Below, piece after piece: positions 37,951 through 50,393 of a stretch of DNA of 64,000 nucleotides. Numbering within the stretch: the first letter of the stretch is position 1; every line of letters starts with the position of its first letter. The stretch lies in contig NZ_AP031572.1 of NCBI RefSeq assembly GCF_040436315.1, positions 2,108,001 through 2,172,000 of the forward strand. Direction: 5' to 3'. The DNA is from Synechocystis sp. LKSZ1 (GTDB taxonomy: Bacteria; Cyanobacteriota; Cyanobacteriia; Cyanobacteriales; Microcystaceae). The position numbers and the translations under genes were made by a program. Below the pieces are notes generated by a model. That model ran no database searches, was not told the DNA's origin, and worked only from the letters and a program-made list of their open reading frames with translations.

Positions 37951-39843
37951 ATGAACCGATTCCATGGTTTTGTACTTGCTTTTATATCCCTCCTCTGCTT
38001 AGCCGCACCGGCTGAAGCAGGAAAACTTCTTTACTGGCGCTTTGAAGCGTCCCAGAACCGACTGACCTTTAACACTGAAACGGGAGTTCAACCGACCGCC
38101 CAGTTAATTCCTAATCCCACCCGCATTGTGATTGACCTGCCAGGCACAACCCTGGGGCGGCCGACAGTGAATCAACCCATTGGAGGAACTGTTAGTAATG
38201 TGAGGGTGGCTCAATTTGACCCTTTTACGACTCGTCTGGTGATTGAATTGGCCCCTGGTTACACCGTGGATCCCCAGCAGGTTAAGGTACGGGGTATTAC
38301 CCCCACCCAATGGACAGTGGATTTACCCGTTCCCCAACGAACCACCACCCCTCCCCCCTTATCTCCCCAATCTCAGGCTCCAGCCCCCAGTCGGCCCCTT
38401 CTGGCCCCCGCTGAAGGAGCTGAAACTGTCCAAGTGACGGCCAGTGGCCTCTTGATTCCCTTGGTTCGGAACGGCCAGAACAACAATATCCGAGTAGACC
38501 GCAGTAACGACGGCACAACTATTCAGGTCGGCTTACCGGGGGCGATGCTTCCCAGTTATTTAGCGGGAAAAACCTTTGCTATTCAGCAGTACGGTGTCAG
38601 TGACCTATCTTTTGCCAACTCCAGTACTGATCCCCGCCTCAGCTTAACCGTTGACCCTAATAGTCCCGGTTGGCAGGCCTACTACAGTCGCTTGGGAGGT
38701 GGAATAGTGCTCTTCCCAAAGGGGGGAATTCGGGCCACCCAAGGGTTGGCCCCGCCACCGAGCAGTGGCATTCCCCTACCACCTTCTGCTGACCTAGGGG
38801 TCAGTTCCCTTAGTAGTGAAGGAGTTAGTATTACCGGCCTAGAATTAAGTCGGGACAATCGCCAATTATTAATTCGGGCCGATCGGCCTCTGCAGGCCAA
38901 GGGCACCCTCAACCGTCTAACGGGGAACTATGAAATTCGCATTGAGAATGCCCGCCTGGCCAGTAGCTTCAAACAACCCAGTTTGAGCGGTAATAGCCCG
39001 ATTACCCAGCTTCAGATCCGCCAAGATGCCGGTGACACCTTGGTTTTTTTCGTGCAACCGGCTGCCGGAACCCGCTTTGGTAATCTTTTTCGGTCAGGGG
39101 GCCTCTACGCCCTAGAGATCGCCCCCCGAAGTTATGGCGGCACTTCGTTGGGGAACCGTCCCTTACCCCCCACAAATCCTGGCTCCAATGGTACACCAGT
39201 TACTATCAACGTGCCGTCTGCCCCACGGGGCTCCCTGCCGCCCCTAGGAAATGCTCTGCCACCCAATCCCCTCCCGACCCAAGGGAATTGGCCCCGTATC
39301 CCCCAGGGCAGTCGCCTGGTGTTTATTGATCCCGGCCATGGGGGCACGGATCCAGGGGCCATTGGCCTGAACGGAGTCCAGGAAAAAGATATCATTTTGT
39401 CCATCTCGCTCCAGGTTGTGCGCTACTTGGAACAACAGGGAATTCGGACAATGCTCGCCCGCAATAGTGACTACTTTGTTAGTCTCCAGGGCCGCACCGA
39501 CATGGCCAACCGTGCCGGAGCGGATCTGTTTGTCAGTATCCACGCCAACTCCATGGGAGCGGGTCGCCCTGATGTCAGCGGTCTTGAAGTGTATTACTAT
39601 GACTCACCGGAATTATCTCGTTTTATCCATCGCAGTATTTTGAGGAGTCTAGATGTCAAAGACCGAGGAATTCGCAAGGCTCGTTTTTATGTGCTCCGAA
39701 ATAGTAGAATGCCTTCAACCTTGGTAGAAGTGGGTTTTGTGACGGGGAGCGAAGATGTTGCCAAATTGACCAATCCCAGTTACCAACAACAAATGGCCCA
39801 GGCTATCGCTCGGGGAATTATCGAATACCTGCAACAAAACTAG
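37951..39843 (+). CDS. AMIN-domain N-acetylmuramoyl-L-alanine amidase
   Basis: An exported cell-wall hydrolase of about 630 residues that cleaves the muramic acid-L-alanine bond in septal peptidoglycan (AmiC type). Residues 1-24 form a Sec signal peptide ending AEA. AMIN domains lie near 28-120 and again near 290-400. Pro-rich linkers separate them from the C-terminal amidase_3 domain (about 450-628) with IDPGHGGTDPGA (Zn His), QEKDIILS (Zn Glu), LFVSIHANS (Zn His) and LVEVGFVTG (catalytic Glu). The start is ATG 37951 rather than the GTG two codons earlier. The double AMIN layout is common in cyanobacteria. Confidence 0.94.
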   Translation: MNRFHGFVLAFISLLCLAAPAEAGKLLYWRFEASQNRLTFNTETGVQPTAQLIPNPTRIVIDLPGTTLGRPTVNQPIGGTVSNVRVAQFDPFTTRLVIELAPGYTVDPQQVKVRGITPTQWTVDLPVPQRTTTPPPLSPQSQAPAPSRPLLAPAEGAETVQVTASGLLIPLVRNGQNNNIRVDRSNDGTTIQVGLPGAMLPSYLAGKTFAIQQYGVSDLSFANSSTDPRLSLTVDPNSPGWQAYYSRLGGGIVLFPKGGIRATQGLAPPPSSGIPLPPSADLGVSSLSSEGVSITGLELSRDNRQLLIRADRPLQAKGTLNRLTGNYEIRIENARLASSFKQPSLSGNSPITQLQIRQDAGDTLVFFVQPAAGTRFGNLFRSGGLYALEIAPRSYGGTSLGNRPLPPTNPGSNGTPVTINVPSAPRGSLPPLGNALPPNPLPTQGNWPRIPQGSRLVFIDPGHGGTDPGAIGLNGVQEKDIILSISLQVVRYLEQQGIRTMLARNSDYFVSLQGRTDMANRAGADLFVSIHANSMGAGRPDVSGLEVYYYDSPELSRFIHRSILRSLDVKDRGIRKARFYVLRNSRMPSTLVEVGFVTGSEDVAKLTNPSYQQQMAQAIARGIIEYLQQN

Positions 39844-39968
39844 CGCCCCAGGACTCTTTATCCCAGAACCAATATCTGAGAAAGTTAACCTTAGACCTGG
39901 CTAAGTATATTTACTTCCCTCGATATTCGTGTTTGAATTATCAGCATCTTATTTTCATATAGCCTTAT

Positions 39969-40805
39969 ATGCGAGAGTCTCAGCGTAGCCGAATCGGCGT
40001 TTTTGATAGTGGTGTGGGTGGTTTAACAGTCTTGCGCGAGTTGTATCGACAACTCCCCAAGGAATCGATTCTCTACTTTGGGGATACAGCCCGGCTACCT
40101 TACGGCAATCGAACCTCCCAGGAAATCGTACAATTCGTGCGGGAAATCCTGACCTGGATGCAAGAGGAGCAGGTCAAGATGGTGATCATGGCCTGTAATA
40201 CCAGTTCCGCCCTGGCCTTGGATGTGGTTCGCCAGGAATTTGATTTCCCCATCCTTGGGGTGATTTTACCGGGGGCTCGAGCCGCTGTTCGTCTAGGCCG
40301 AAAAATTGGGGTGATTGCCACCCCCGCCACCGTAGCCAGTAATGCTTATCGGGATGCCATCCATGAAATTGATTCCCAGGCTCAGGTATGGCAAGTGGCC
40401 TGTCCTGAATTTGTGCCCCTCATTGAACAAAATCGGATTTATGATCCCTACACCAAGCAGATAGCCCGGGATTATCTCCAACCTTTACTGGAAGTCCAGA
40501 TTGATACTCTGGTCTTTGGTTGTACCCACTACCAACACTTAACTCCCATTCTGCGAGAAATCCTGCCCGCCTCAATTCACCTGGTGGATCCAGCAAGTTA
40601 TGTGGTTAAGGCCGCCCGCAAGGAACTGGAGGTCCTCGGTCTCAGTAACAACCAGATGTCCATTGCGACCCACTTCACTGTCAGTGGCTGTCCCCATAGT
40701 TTTGCGGAACTGTCCCAGCAGTGGCTTGGTTTTTGCCCAAGTGTAGAGCAGATTCATCTCCCCCCAGTGCCGATATCCCCCGTTTCTTTAGAGATCCTCG
40801 ACTAA
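39969..40805 (+). CDS. murI: Glutamate racemase
   Basis: Makes D-glutamate for peptidoglycan. The protein has 278 residues, normal length. IGVFDSGVGGLTVL near residue 9 carries the N-terminal Asp-Ser substrate contacts, VIMACNTSSALAL near 73 has the first catalytic cysteine and LVFGCTHYQHL near 180 the second cysteine-histidine pair. It lies 125 bp after the amidase gene on the same strand, so two wall genes are neighbours. Confidence 0.96.
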   Translation: MRESQRSRIGVFDSGVGGLTVLRELYRQLPKESILYFGDTARLPYGNRTSQEIVQFVREILTWMQEEQVKMVIMACNTSSALALDVVRQEFDFPILGVILPGARAAVRLGRKIGVIATPATVASNAYRDAIHEIDSQAQVWQVACPEFVPLIEQNRIYDPYTKQIARDYLQPLLEVQIDTLVFGCTHYQHLTPILREILPASIHLVDPASYVVKAARKELEVLGLSNNQMSIATHFTVSGCPHSFAELSQQWLGFCPSVEQIHLPPVPISPVSLEILD

Positions 40806-40856
40806 TCCCTGCCGCCCCCTGACCCATTCCCCCATCTAAGGCGATGTGAGCTTATC

Positions 40857-40885
40857 TTGTCAGTCCCTTGATTCTCTGTTACAAT
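40857..40885 (+). promoter_or_regulatory. Sigma-70-type promoter for rpsT
   Basis: TTGTCA (40857-40862), 17 bases, TACAAT (40880-40885) give a near-consensus promoter with predicted start near 40892, about 60 nt before the S20 gene. A second TATAAT lies at 40918-40923 with a weaker TTGTAG at a 15-base spacing. Confidence 0.65.
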
Positions 40886-40934
40886 AACGAGTCTGATTGT
40901 AGATATAGTTGTCTCTTTATAATCCCCTCTGTAA

Positions 40935-41246
<312 letters not shown>

Positions 41247-41308
41247 GCTAAAACGGTTACTGCGAATACAGCCGCCCCTTGGGCTAATGCCATTCCCGCC
41301 CCTGTGAG

Positions 41309-42097
41309 ATGTCGATGCAATTGATTGATACGCACGTTCACATCAACTTCGAGGTTTTCCAGTCCGAACTTCCCTCTCTGCGGTCTCGTTGGCAAGAAGC
41401 CGGGGTTGTCCAGCTAGTCCATTCCTGTGTTGAGCCCCAGGAATTCCAGCAAATCCAGTCCTTGGCGAATCAATTTCCAGAACTCTCCTTTGCGGTAGGA
41501 TTACACCCCCTAGATGCTCACAAATGGCTTCCTAGTACCGCTGACCAGATTTTGGCTTTAGCCCAGTCTGACCAGCGGGTTGTTGCCATTGGGGAGATGG
41601 GCCTGGATTTTTATAAAGCTGATAACCAAGCCCAGCAGAAGGAAGTCTTTTTAGCCCAGTTACGAATTGCCCATCGCTTACAGAAACCTATTATTGTCCA
41701 TTGTCGCGATGCGGCACCGGTTTTGCGGGAACTTTTACAGGATTTTTGTCGGCACCAAGGGCCGATACAAGGGGTTATGCATTGCTGGAGTGGGAGCCCC
41801 GAAGAAACTCAGTGGTTTTTAGACCTGGGGTTTTACATTAGCTTCAGCGGTATTGTGACTTTTAAGCGCAGTGAAATGATTCAGGCCAGTGCCAAAGGCG
41901 TTCCCCTAGACCGTCTTTTAATCGAGACCGATTGTCCGTTTTTAGCCCCTGTTCCCCAGCGAGGTAAGCGCAATGAGCCTGCCTACGTCCGCTATGTTGC
42001 CCAAGCCCTTGCGGATCTCCGCCAGGAATCCCTCAACACGATTGCCACAGCGACCACCGATAATGCTCGTCGCCTGTTTGGACTCCTCCCAATCTAA
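41309..42097 (+). CDS. tatD: TatD-family metal-dependent hydrolase
   Basis: A 262-residue TIM-barrel hydrolase. [10 protein letters not shown] near residue 6 has the first metal-binding His pair, [10 protein letters not shown] near 94 the bridging Glu, PIIVHCRDA near 128 and VMHCWSGSP near 154 further His residues, and [11 protein letters not shown] near 204 the metal Asp. TatD proteins are 3'-5' DNA exonucleases linked to repair, although some act on other substrates. ATG 41309 is used; ATG 41315 is two codons later. It precedes rpoB by 81 bp. Confidence 0.93.
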   Translation: MSMQLIDTHVHINFEVFQSELPSLRSRWQEAGVVQLVHSCVEPQEFQQIQSLANQFPELSFAVGLHPLDAHKWLPSTADQILALAQSDQRVVAIGEMGLDFYKADNQAQQKEVFLAQLRIAHRLQKPIIVHCRDAAPVLRELLQDFCRHQGPIQGVMHCWSGSPEETQWFLDLGFYISFSGIVTFKRSEMIQASAKGVPLDRLLIETDCPFLAPVPQRGKRNEPAYVRYVAQALADLRQESLNTIATATTDNARRLFGLLPI

Positions 42098-42178
42098 GTG
42101 TTTTTTCCGTCAGTGCTCACTCGCTGATCTTGCCGTTCCCCCGGCTGCCCCTAACTCCGTGAGAATTTAAACGCCATC

Positions 42179-45100
42179 ATGACTAATTCTGCCCGCAGTC
42201 TGCTTCCCGACCTCATCGAAATTCAACACGCTAGCTTTCGTTGGTTTTTAGAGGAGGGCCTGATTGAAGAACTGAATAGTTTTTCTCCGATCTCCGACTA
42301 TACCGGCAAACTAGAACTGCATTTTCTTGGCAAAGACTACAAGCTCAAGCAACCCAAGTACGACGTAGATGAAGCGAAACGCCGGGATGCCAGCTATTCG
42401 GTGCAGGTGTATGTGCCCACTCGCTTGGTTAACAAGGAAACGGGGGAAATCAAGGAACAGGAAGTTTTTATTGGCGATTTGCCCCTGATGACCGAACGGG
42501 GGACGTTTATTATCAACGGTGCCGAGCGGGTGATTGTCAACCAGATTGTCCGCTCTCCGGGGGTCTACTACAAAAAAGAGTTAGATAAAAATGGTCGCCG
42601 CACCTACTCCGCTTCCTTAATTCCTAACCGCGGGGCCTGGCTCAAGTTCGAGACAGATAAAAATGGTTTGGTCTGGGTTCGTATCGACAAGACCCGCAAG
42701 CTTTCGGCCCAGGTTCTTTTGAAGGCCATTGGCTTAGGGGATAACGAAATTCTCGACTCCCTGCGTCATCCCGAGTTTTACCAAAAAACCCTAGACAAAG
42801 AGGGCAATCCAACCGAAGAAGAAGCCTTGATTGAGCTCTACAAAAAGCTCCGTCCTGGGGAGCCACCGACGGTGAGTGGCGGTCAACAGTTGCTCGATTC
42901 CCGCTTTTTCGACCCGAAACGCTACGATTTGGGCCGGGTCGGACGCTACAAAATCAATAAAAAACTGCGACTGAATGAACCGGATACGACCCGGGTGCTG
43001 ACTCCCAAAGATATTTTGGCGGCGATTGACTATCTGATCAACCTGGAATTCGACATTGGGAGTACCGATGACATTGACCACCTTGGCAACCGTCGGGTGC
43101 GTTCCGTCGGAGAACTACTCCAGAACCAGATTCGCGTGGGTCTCAATCGTCTGGAACGGATTATTCGGGAGCGGATGACCGTTAGTGAGTCCGACATGCT
43201 CACCCCGGCGGCTCTGGTGAATCCCAAGCCCTTGGTGGCAGCCATCAAGGAATTTTTTGGTTCATCCCAGCTTTCCCAGTTTATGGATCAGACCAACCCC
43301 CTGGCAGAGTTGACCCACAAACGACGGATTTCGGCCCTCGGCCCTGGGGGACTAACCCGAGAACGGGCGGGTTTTGCGGTGCGGGATATTCACCCCTCCC
43401 ACCACGGTCGCATTTGTCCGGTGGAGACGCCAGAGGGCCCCAATGCCGGTCTGATTGGTTCCTTGGCGACCTGTGCGCGGGTCAATGCCTACGGCTTTAT
43501 TGAAACCCCCTACTACCGCGTAGAGAATGGCCGAGTCCGCCGGGATCTCGCACCGGTTTACCTCACCGCCGACGAAGAAGACGATATGCGGGTCGCTCCA
43601 GGGGATATTTCCACGGATCTAGAGGGGACGATTCTCGGGGAAAGTGTGCCCATTCGTTACCGCCAGGAATTTTCCACCACCACCCCCGAGCAGGTGGATT
43701 ATGTGGCCGTCTCTCCTGTCCAAATTGTCTCGGTAGCGACCTCCCTGATTCCCTTCCTGGAACACGACGACGCGAACCGGGCTCTGATGGGGTCTAACAT
43801 GCAACGGCAGGCGGTTCCCCTCCTGCGACCGGAGCGCCCTCTGGTGGGGACTGGACTGGAAGCTCAGGCCGCTCGGGATTCGGGGATGGTGATTGTCTCC
43901 CGAACCCATGGCGTGGTGACCTACGTTGATGCGACGGAAATCCGCGTCCAATCCCGCGATCCCAACAACCCTGATGTCGTGGGGTCGCTCCAAACCTACT
44001 ATTTGCAAAAATACCAGCGCTCAAACCAGGACACCTGTCTCAATCAGCGTCCGTTAGTTTACGTCGGTGAAGATGTCGTGCCGGGTCAGATTTTGGCCGA
44101 TGGTTCCGCTACTGAAGGAGGAGAATTGGCCCTGGGCCAGAATATTCTGGTAGCCTATATGCCCTGGGAAGGCTACAACTACGAAGATGCCATCCTGATT
44201 AGCGAACGTCTGGTCTATGACGACATTTATACCAGTATCCACGTTGAAAAATTTGAAATCGAGGCCCGACAAACCAAACTCGGCCCGGAGGAAATCACCC
44301 GCGAAATTCCCAACGTTGGGGAAGATTCTCTGCGCAATTTAGATGAACAGGGGATTATCCGCACCGGGGCCTGGGTGGAATCGGGGGATATTCTCGTGGG
44401 GAAAGTCACGCCGAAAGGCGAAGCGGATCAGCCCCCCGAAGAAAAACTTTTGCGGGCCATCTTTGGGGAAAAAGCTCGGGATGTGCGGGATAACTCTCTG
44501 CGGGTTCCCAACGGTGAAAAGGGCCGGGTCGTGGATGTACGGGTCTTTACCCGAGAAAAAGGTGATGAACTGCCCCCCGGTGCCAATATGGTCGTGCGGG
44601 TTTATGTGGCCCAGAAACGCAAAATCCAGGTAGGAGACAAAATGGCTGGTCGCCACGGCAACAAAGGGATTATTTCCCGCATTTTGCCCATCGAAAGTAT
44701 GCCCTACCTGCCCGATGGCCGGCCGGTGGATATTGTCCTCAACCCGCTGGGGGTACCCTCCCGTATGAACGTGGGCCAGGTCTTTGAATGCCTCCTGGGC
44801 TGGGCCGGCGAAAACCTGGGCGTTCGTTTTAAAATTACCCCCTTTGATGAAATGTACGGGGCTGAAGCTTCCCGAGAAACCGTCCATGGTCTGCTGGGGG
44901 ATGCCTCCCAAAAACCTGGCAAAAACTGGGTCTTCGATCCCGACAATGCTGGCAAAATTACGGTCTACGATGGCCGCACCGGAGAACCCTTTGACCGTCC
45001 AGTCACTGTCGGCCAGGCCTACATGCTGAAACTGGTTCACCTCGTAGATGATAAGATCCATGCTCGTTCCACTGGCCCTTACTCCTTGGTTACCCAGCAA

Positions 45101-45484
45101 CCCTTGGGTGGAAAAGCCCAGCAAGGCGGTCAGCGCTTTGGAGAAATGGAAGTATGGGCCCTGGAGGCCTACGGCGCGGCCTACATTCTCCAGGAATTGC
45201 TAACGGTGAAGTCCGACGATATGCAAGGGCGGAATGAGGCCCTCAATGCCATCGTCAAAGGCAAACCGATTCCCCGGCCCGGAACGCCAGAATCCTTCAA
45301 GGTGTTGATGCGAGAACTTCAATCTCTGGGCCTGGATATTGCCGTCCATAAAGTAGAACTGTCCGAGGATGGCAGTAGCCGCGATGTGGAGGTTGACCTG
45401 ATGATCGACACCCAACGCCGGGCCCCCAGTCGTCCCACCTACGAATCCTTAAATACCGACGATTTAGAAGAAGAAGAGGTCTAG
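42179..45484 (+). CDS. rpoB: RNA polymerase subunit beta
   Basis: Catalytic beta subunit of RNA polymerase, 1101 residues. [17 protein letters not shown] near 119, [41 protein letters not shown] split across 380-420 (the fork/rifampicin region), [13 protein letters not shown] near 818 and the C-terminal [26 protein letters not shown] region near 980-1010 are diagnostic. The C-terminus ends with an acidic DDLEEEEV tail. It is followed 120 bp later by rpoC2 with rpoC1 missing between them. Confidence 0.98.
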   Translation: MTNSARSLLPDLIEIQHASFRWFLEEGLIEELNSFSPISDYTGKLELHFLGKDYKLKQPKYDVDEAKRRDASYSVQVYVPTRLVNKETGEIKEQEVFIGDLPLMTERGTFIINGAERVIVNQIVRSPGVYYKKELDKNGRRTYSASLIPNRGAWLKFETDKNGLVWVRIDKTRKLSAQVLLKAIGLGDNEILDSLRHPEFYQKTLDKEGNPTEEEALIELYKKLRPGEPPTVSGGQQLLDSRFFDPKRYDLGRVGRYKINKKLRLNEPDTTRVLTPKDILAAIDYLINLEFDIGSTDDIDHLGNRRVRSVGELLQNQIRVGLNRLERIIRERMTVSESDMLTPAALVNPKPLVAAIKEFFGSSQLSQFMDQTNPLAELTHKRRISALGPGGLTRERAGFAVRDIHPSHHGRICPVETPEGPNAGLIGSLATCARVNAYGFIETPYYRVENGRVRRDLAPVYLTADEEDDMRVAPGDISTDLEGTILGESVPIRYRQEFSTTTPEQVDYVAVSPVQIVSVATSLIPFLEHDDANRALMGSNMQRQAVPLLRPERPLVGTGLEAQAARDSGMVIVSRTHGVVTYVDATEIRVQSRDPNNPDVVGSLQTYYLQKYQRSNQDTCLNQRPLVYVGEDVVPGQILADGSATEGGELALGQNILVAYMPWEGYNYEDAILISERLVYDDIYTSIHVEKFEIEARQTKLGPEEITREIPNVGEDSLRNLDEQGIIRTGAWVESGDILVGKVTPKGEADQPPEEKLLRAIFGEKARDVRDNSLRVPNGEKGRVVDVRVFTREKGDELPPGANMVVRVYVAQKRKIQVGDKMAGRHGNKGIISRILPIESMPYLPDGRPVDIVLNPLGVPSRMNVGQVFECLLGWAGENLGVRFKITPFDEMYGAEASRETVHGLLGDASQKPGKNWVFDPDNAGKITVYDGRTGEPFDRPVTVGQAYMLKLVHLVDDKIHARSTGPYSLVTQQPLGGKAQQGGQRFGEMEVWALEAYGAAYILQELLTVKSDDMQGRNEALNAIVKGKPIPRPGTPESFKVLMRELQSLGLDIAVHKVELSEDGSSRDVEVDLMIDTQRRAPSRPTYESLNTDDLEEEEV

Positions 45485-45604
45485 CCGTTCTCCAGGGCTT
45501 CCCCTCCCCAACACCAAAGGAGGAGAAACATCTTAACGATTCTCCTACCTTTGAATGGCCGCTCAGGCCCCCGCCGCTCTCAAGTCCTATCCCCCTCAAT
45601 TGCC

Positions 45605-48600
45605 ATGACCTTTTATAACTACACTATCGACAAAGGCCGCCTCAAAAAACTGATTGCCGCCGCATTTCGTCGTCACGGCTCTGCCCGCTGTTCTCAACTG
45701 GCCGATGATCTCAAGGGCCTGGGCTTTAAGTTTGCTACCAAGGCGGGGGTTTCCATTAGCGTCGAGGACTTGAGTATTCCTCCGGTGAAAAAGGAAATGC
45801 TCAAAAGCGCCGAAGAAGAAATTCGCACCACTGAAGCCCGCTATGCTCGGGGCGAAATCACGGAGGTAGAGCGTTTCCAGAAAGTGATTGACACCTGGAA
45901 CAGTACCTCTGAAGGTCTGAAGGACGAAGTGATCCGCAACTTCCGGGCCACTGACCCCCTCAACTCCGTCTACATGATGGCCTTTTCCGGCGCACGGGGA
46001 AACATGAGCCAGGTTCGTCAGTTGGTGGGGATGCGGGGCCTGATGGCCGATCCCCAGGGGGAAATCATTGACTTGCCCATTAAAACCAACTTCCGAGAAG
46101 GACTCACCGTTACTGAGTACATTATTTCTTCCTATGGAGCACGGAAGGGCCTGGTCGATACGGCCCTGCGGACAGCGGACTCAGGCTATCTGACCCGTCG
46201 TTTGGTGGATGTTTCCCAGGATGTGATTGTGCGGGAAGTGGATTGTGGTACGGAGCGGAGCGTCCGCGTCACGGCCATGATTGATGGGGATCAGGTCAAA
46301 ATTCACCTCGGTGACCGCTTGGTGGGTCGACTACTGGCTAAAGATGTGGTCGATAAAGATGGTCAAGTCATTGCGGAACGCAACCAAGAAATTGATGAAG
46401 ACCTAGCCAAAAAAATTAGCCAGTCGGTAGAAGAAGTCTTCGTGCGATCGCCCCTGACCTGTGAAGCGGCCCGTTCGGTTTGTCAATCTTGCTATGGCTG
46501 GAGTTTGGCCCACGGTCATAAAGTGGATCTTGGGGAGGCCGTGGGGATTATCGCGGCCCAATCCATTGGGGAGCCCGGTACCCAGCTCACCATGCGGACG
46601 TTCCACACCGGCGGGGTTTTCACCGGAGAAGTGGCTCGCCAGGAAAAGGCCCCGGAGGATGGCACAGTCAAGTGGGGTAAAGGCCTGAGCACTCGTAAGG
46701 TTCGGACTCGCCATGGTGAAGATGCGGAACAGGTGGAAGTCGCCGGAGATTTGATCTGGAAAGGCGAAGGGAAAAAGGCCAATACCCAGACCTACTCCCT
46801 CACCCCTGGTTCCCTTATTTTTGTGCAGGATGGTGAAAAGGTAAAAGCGGGGCAACTATTGACAGAAATTTCCCTATCCAAGGCCCAACGTTCTACGGAA
46901 CGAGCCACCAAGGATGTGGCCAGTGACTTAGCCGGGGAAGTCTTGTTTGACCGCCTCGTTCCCGAAGAAAAAACGGATCGCCAAGGCAATACTACCCGGA
47001 TTGCTCAACGGGGGGGCCTGGTTTGGATTTTATCTGGAGAAGTCTATAACCTCCCGCCAGGGGCGGAGCCGGTCGTTAAAAACGGTGACCAGGTTAAGGC
47101 CGGCAGTGTGCTAGCGGAAACCCGTTTAGTGTCCACCAGTGGTGGGGTGGTGCGTCATCAAGAAGATAGTCGAGAAATTGAAATTATTACAGCCTCGGTA
47201 CTGTTAGACCAGGCCCAGGTCAAGCTGGAAAGTAGCGGGGGGCGGGAACAATACGTCATTTACACTGCCGATGGCCAGCGCTTCTTGCTGAAGGCTGCAC
47301 CGGGGACAAAAGTCCAAAACCATGCCATTGTCGCCGAACTGATTGACGAACGTTACCGGACGACCACTGGGGGACTGATTCGTTATGCCGGTGTCGAAGT
47401 GGCCAAGGGGGGCCGGAAACAAGGCTACGAAGTCACCAAGGGCGGTACCCTACTCTGGATTCCCGAAGAAACCCACGAAATCAACAAGGATATTTCCCTC
47501 TTGATTGTCGAAGATGGCCAGTACGTCGAAGCTGGAACGGAAGTGGTCAAGGATATCTTCTGCCAGTCCAGCGGGATCGTAGAAGTCATCCAGAAAAATG
47601 ACATCCTGCGGGAAATTATCATCAAGCCTGGCGAATACCATTTGGATGTTGACCCCGACCAAGTCAAACTGGAGTCGGGCCAGTTAATTCAGCCAGGAAC
47701 AGAAATCCTACCCGGCATTGTGGTAGCAGAATTGCGTCAGGTAGAGTGGGTGGAAAGCACCGAGGGCCTGGGCCTGCTCTTGCGTCCGGTTGAAGAGTAT
47801 AAAGTTTATGATGAGCCAGCAGCCCCATCCCAAGGTTCCCAAAATTCCGATGGCGGTCGCCAGATAGAACTCCGCTCGGTGCAACGACTTTTCTACAAAG
47901 ATGGCGACCGAGTCAAGTCCGTTGAAGGCTCTCAGCTGCTCAGCACCCAGCTGGTCTTGGAAATTTCTGGAGATGACCTGGAAATTGCCCACCTGGCGGC
48001 AGACATTGAACTTCAAGATGACGAAGACGAAGAATGTAAACGTCTGCAGTTGGTGATTCTCGAATCGTTGGTGTTGCGCCGCGACCAGGAAAATGACCCC
48101 CACAGTGGCTCTACTCAGACTCGCCTGTTAGTCAAGGATGGGGATGAAATTCCTGCTGGTGCTGTTGTGGCTCGCACGGAAATTCAATGTAAAGACGCGG
48201 GCATTATTCGCGGTATTCGTAGTGGCATTGAATCGATCCGTCGGGTGCTGGTGGTAAGGGCCGTTGACCAGATGACCCTAACGCTCCCGGAAGCCCCCAC
48301 ACTGAAAGAGGGCCAGCTACTGGTGGCCGGAAAAGAAATCACCAGCGGCGTTCAACTGCCCGAATCCGGTCAAGTGATTGCGATCCAGTCCCAGGGCGAC
48401 CAACATCAGGTTACCCTCCGTCTTGCTCGTCCCTACCGTGTCTCCTCTGGCGCCGTTCTCCACATTGACGATGGCGATCTGGTACAACGGGGTGATAACC
48501 TCGTTCTGCTGGTCTTTGAACGGGCCAAAACCGGGGATATTATCCAGGGTCTGCCCCGGATTGAGGAACTGCTAGAAGCCCGTAAACCCAAAGAGGCCTG

Positions 48601-49543
48601 TATTCTGGCCCGGAAGCCAGGCATCTGTCAGGTAGAGTACCAGGATGGGGAAACCGTCGATATTAAAGTGATTGAGGACGACGGCACCATTAGTGAATAT
48701 CCGCTCCTACCGGGGCAAAATGCCATGGTGGCTGATGAACAGCGGGTCAATGTGGGTGATCCCCTCACCGATGGCCCGGCCAACCCCCACGAAATTTTGG
48801 AGGTTTTCTTCAACTACTACGTGGATAACTCGGGCTGTTATGAAGCTTCCCTGCGGGGCCTACAAGCGGCCCAGAAATTTCTGGTGGATCAAGTGCAAAT
48901 GGTTTATCAGTCCCAGGGGATTGACATTGCGGACAAACATATCGAAGTGATTGTGCGTCAAATGACCTCCAAAGTCCGGGTTGATGATGGGGGCGATACC
49001 ACTATGTTGCCGGGGGAATTTGTGGAACTGCGCCAAATTGAGCAGGTCAACGAGGCCATGGCCATTACAGGTGCCGCCCCTGCCCGCTATACCCCTGTCC
49101 TGATGGGGATTACCAAGGCCTCTCTGAATACGGACAGCTTCATTAGTGCGGCCTCCTTCCAAGAAACAACGCGCGTCCTCACGGAAGCGGCCATCGAAGG
49201 AAAATCGGACTGGCTACGGGGCCTGAAGGAAAACGTGATCATTGGTCGCCTAATTCCCGCAGGCACTGGTTTTAGTACCCAAGAAGAGGCCCTGACGTTG
49301 GTGGAAGCCACGGAGGAACCTAGCTATAGCCGTAATAATACTTACAGTTTGCCGGAGCCCGTGGAACCGCCGCCTAGCCGCTCGGCCCGTCTCCGGGTAG
49401 AAGACCTCGATAGTGATGAGCACATGGTTCTCGACGATAATATTGCTCGGGCCTACACCGGCCGGGAGTTTAACAGCGAGGACGAAGATGACTTCGCCGA
49501 AGAGTACGACACCGATGAGGATGATTTTGAGGAGGATAGCTAA
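45605..49543 (+). CDS. rpoC2: RNA polymerase subunit beta' (C-terminal part, RpoC2)
   Basis: The 1312-residue C-terminal half of the split beta' subunit used by cyanobacteria and plastids. [20 protein letters not shown] near 136 is the trigger-loop neighbourhood. CGTE near 218 and [14 protein letters not shown] near 287-300 give the zinc-binding cysteines. [23 protein letters not shown] near 315 is the bridge/trigger signature. A very long insertion (SI3-like, rich in short beta segments) fills about 340-960 before the conserved C-terminal part, and an acidic tail ends it. ATG 45605 is the start; an in-frame TTG at 45551 is not supported. The NADFDGD metal site belongs to RpoC1, which is not in this window. 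Confidence 0.98.
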   Translation: MTFYNYTIDKGRLKKLIAAAFRRHGSARCSQLADDLKGLGFKFATKAGVSISVEDLSIPPVKKEMLKSAEEEIRTTEARYARGEITEVERFQKVIDTWNSTSEGLKDEVIRNFRATDPLNSVYMMAFSGARGNMSQVRQLVGMRGLMADPQGEIIDLPIKTNFREGLTVTEYIISSYGARKGLVDTALRTADSGYLTRRLVDVSQDVIVREVDCGTERSVRVTAMIDGDQVKIHLGDRLVGRLLAKDVVDKDGQVIAERNQEIDEDLAKKISQSVEEVFVRSPLTCEAARSVCQSCYGWSLAHGHKVDLGEAVGIIAAQSIGEPGTQLTMRTFHTGGVFTGEVARQEKAPEDGTVKWGKGLSTRKVRTRHGEDAEQVEVAGDLIWKGEGKKANTQTYSLTPGSLIFVQDGEKVKAGQLLTEISLSKAQRSTERATKDVASDLAGEVLFDRLVPEEKTDRQGNTTRIAQRGGLVWILSGEVYNLPPGAEPVVKNGDQVKAGSVLAETRLVSTSGGVVRHQEDSREIEIITASVLLDQAQVKLESSGGREQYVIYTADGQRFLLKAAPGTKVQNHAIVAELIDERYRTTTGGLIRYAGVEVAKGGRKQGYEVTKGGTLLWIPEETHEINKDISLLIVEDGQYVEAGTEVVKDIFCQSSGIVEVIQKNDILREIIIKPGEYHLDVDPDQVKLESGQLIQPGTEILPGIVVAELRQVEWVESTEGLGLLLRPVEEYKVYDEPAAPSQGSQNSDGGRQIELRSVQRLFYKDGDRVKSVEGSQLLSTQLVLEISGDDLEIAHLAADIELQDDEDEECKRLQLVILESLVLRRDQENDPHSGSTQTRLLVKDGDEIPAGAVVARTEIQCKDAGIIRGIRSGIESIRRVLVVRAVDQMTLTLPEAPTLKEGQLLVAGKEITSGVQLPESGQVIAIQSQGDQHQVTLRLARPYRVSSGAVLHIDDGDLVQRGDNLVLLVFERAKTGDIIQGLPRIEELLEARKPKEACILARKPGICQVEYQDGETVDIKVIEDDGTISEYPLLPGQNAMVADEQRVNVGDPLTDGPANPHEILEVFFNYYVDNSGCYEASLRGLQAAQKFLVDQVQMVYQSQGIDIADKHIEVIVRQMTSKVRVDDGGDTTMLPGEFVELRQIEQVNEAMAITGAAPARYTPVLMGITKASLNTDSFISAASFQETTRVLTEAAIEGKSDWLRGLKENVIIGRLIPAGTGFSTQEEALTLVEATEEPSYSRNNTYSLPEPVEPPPSRSARLRVEDLDSDEHMVLDDNIARAYTGREFNSEDEDDFAEEYDTDEDDFEEDS

Positions 49544-49559
49544 GGCCTAATTTCCTGCT

Positions 49560-50393
49560 ATGGATAAACAGCGCCTAGACCTTCTACTGGTAGAACGTCA
49601 ATTGTGCGAGTCTCGGGCAGTGGCCCAACGGCTCATTCGTGCCGGAGAAGTCAAGGTCAACCAGCGGGTACTCGACAAGCCAGGTACTGAAGTGGCTCGG
49701 AATGCCCGGCTGGAACTGGTGCAAAAGCCCCCCTTTGTCTCACGGGGCGGTGAAAAGCTGGCTAAGGCCCTACGCCAGTTCTCCATTTCTGTGGAAGGTC
49801 GAGTCTGCTTAGATGGGGGTATTTCCACCGGCGGCTTTACGGATTGTCTGTTACAGGCCGGTGCAGCCCTTGTCTATGGTGTGGATGTGGGCTACGGCCA
49901 GGTGGCCTGGAAACTCCGCCAAGACCCCCGGGTTATTCTGTGGGAACGGGCTAACTTTCGACATCTGACCCCCAGTCAACTATACGGTGATCAACCCCCT
50001 GCCGACCTCGGGGTGATGGACTTATCTTTCATTTCCTTGACTAAAGTTATGGACTCCCTCTGGTCGCTGCTACAGTCGCCCCGAGAAGTAATTCTTTTGG
50101 TGAAGCCCCAGTTTGAAGTGGGAAAAAGCAAGGTGGGGAAAAAGGGGGTTGTGCGGAGTAGCCTTGACCAGGCCGGTGCGATCCAAAGTGTGCTGGTAGC
50201 AGCCCAGGGCCAGGGCTGGGGCTACCAGGGCCTGACCCATTCCCCCATTACTGGCCCGGCCGGTAACGTCGAATATTTGCTTTGGTTATCCGAAGCAGAA
50301 ACCCAGGAAGTCCCTTCCCTCAAAACCCTAGAAATCTATACTGAGGAGGCTATCGCGTCTTTTCAGTCTCCCATAGCAACCCAGCCATCTTAA
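49560..50393 (+). CDS. TlyA-family rRNA 2'-O-methyltransferase (S4 + FtsJ domains)
   Basis: A 277-residue protein with an N-terminal S4 RNA-binding domain (RLDLLLVERQLCESRAVAQR) and an FtsJ/RrmJ-like methyltransferase domain: FVSRGGEKLAKAL near 60, CLDGGISTGGFTDCLLQAG near 83 (SAM motif I), VDVGYGQ near 107 and LLVKPQFEVG near 178. TlyA methylates cytidine 2'-OH in rRNA in characterised relatives; others are annotated as haemolysins, which is an old name. It starts 17 bp after rpoC2, likely co-transcribed. Its TAA shares TTAA with the convergent FHA gene stop. Confidence 0.93.
   Translation: MDKQRLDLLLVERQLCESRAVAQRLIRAGEVKVNQRVLDKPGTEVARNARLELVQKPPFVSRGGEKLAKALRQFSISVEGRVCLDGGISTGGFTDCLLQAGAALVYGVDVGYGQVAWKLRQDPRVILWERANFRHLTPSQLYGDQPPADLGVMDLSFISLTKVMDSLWSLLQSPREVILLVKPQFEVGKSKVGKKGVVRSSLDQAGAIQSVLVAAQGQGWGYQGLTHSPITGPAGNVEYLLWLSEAETQEVPSLKTLEIYTEEAIASFQSPIATQPS

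Noticed and set aside
44339-45124. 261-codon leftward open frame inside rpoB
   Set aside because: It is a shadow of the strongly biased rpoB codons on the other strand, with no domain or binding site. rpoB is certain here.
45485-45604. Small gene or rpoC1 remnant between rpoB and rpoC2
   Set aside because: The 120-bp gap shows no RpoC1 motif and no usable frame apart from a TTG extension of rpoC2.
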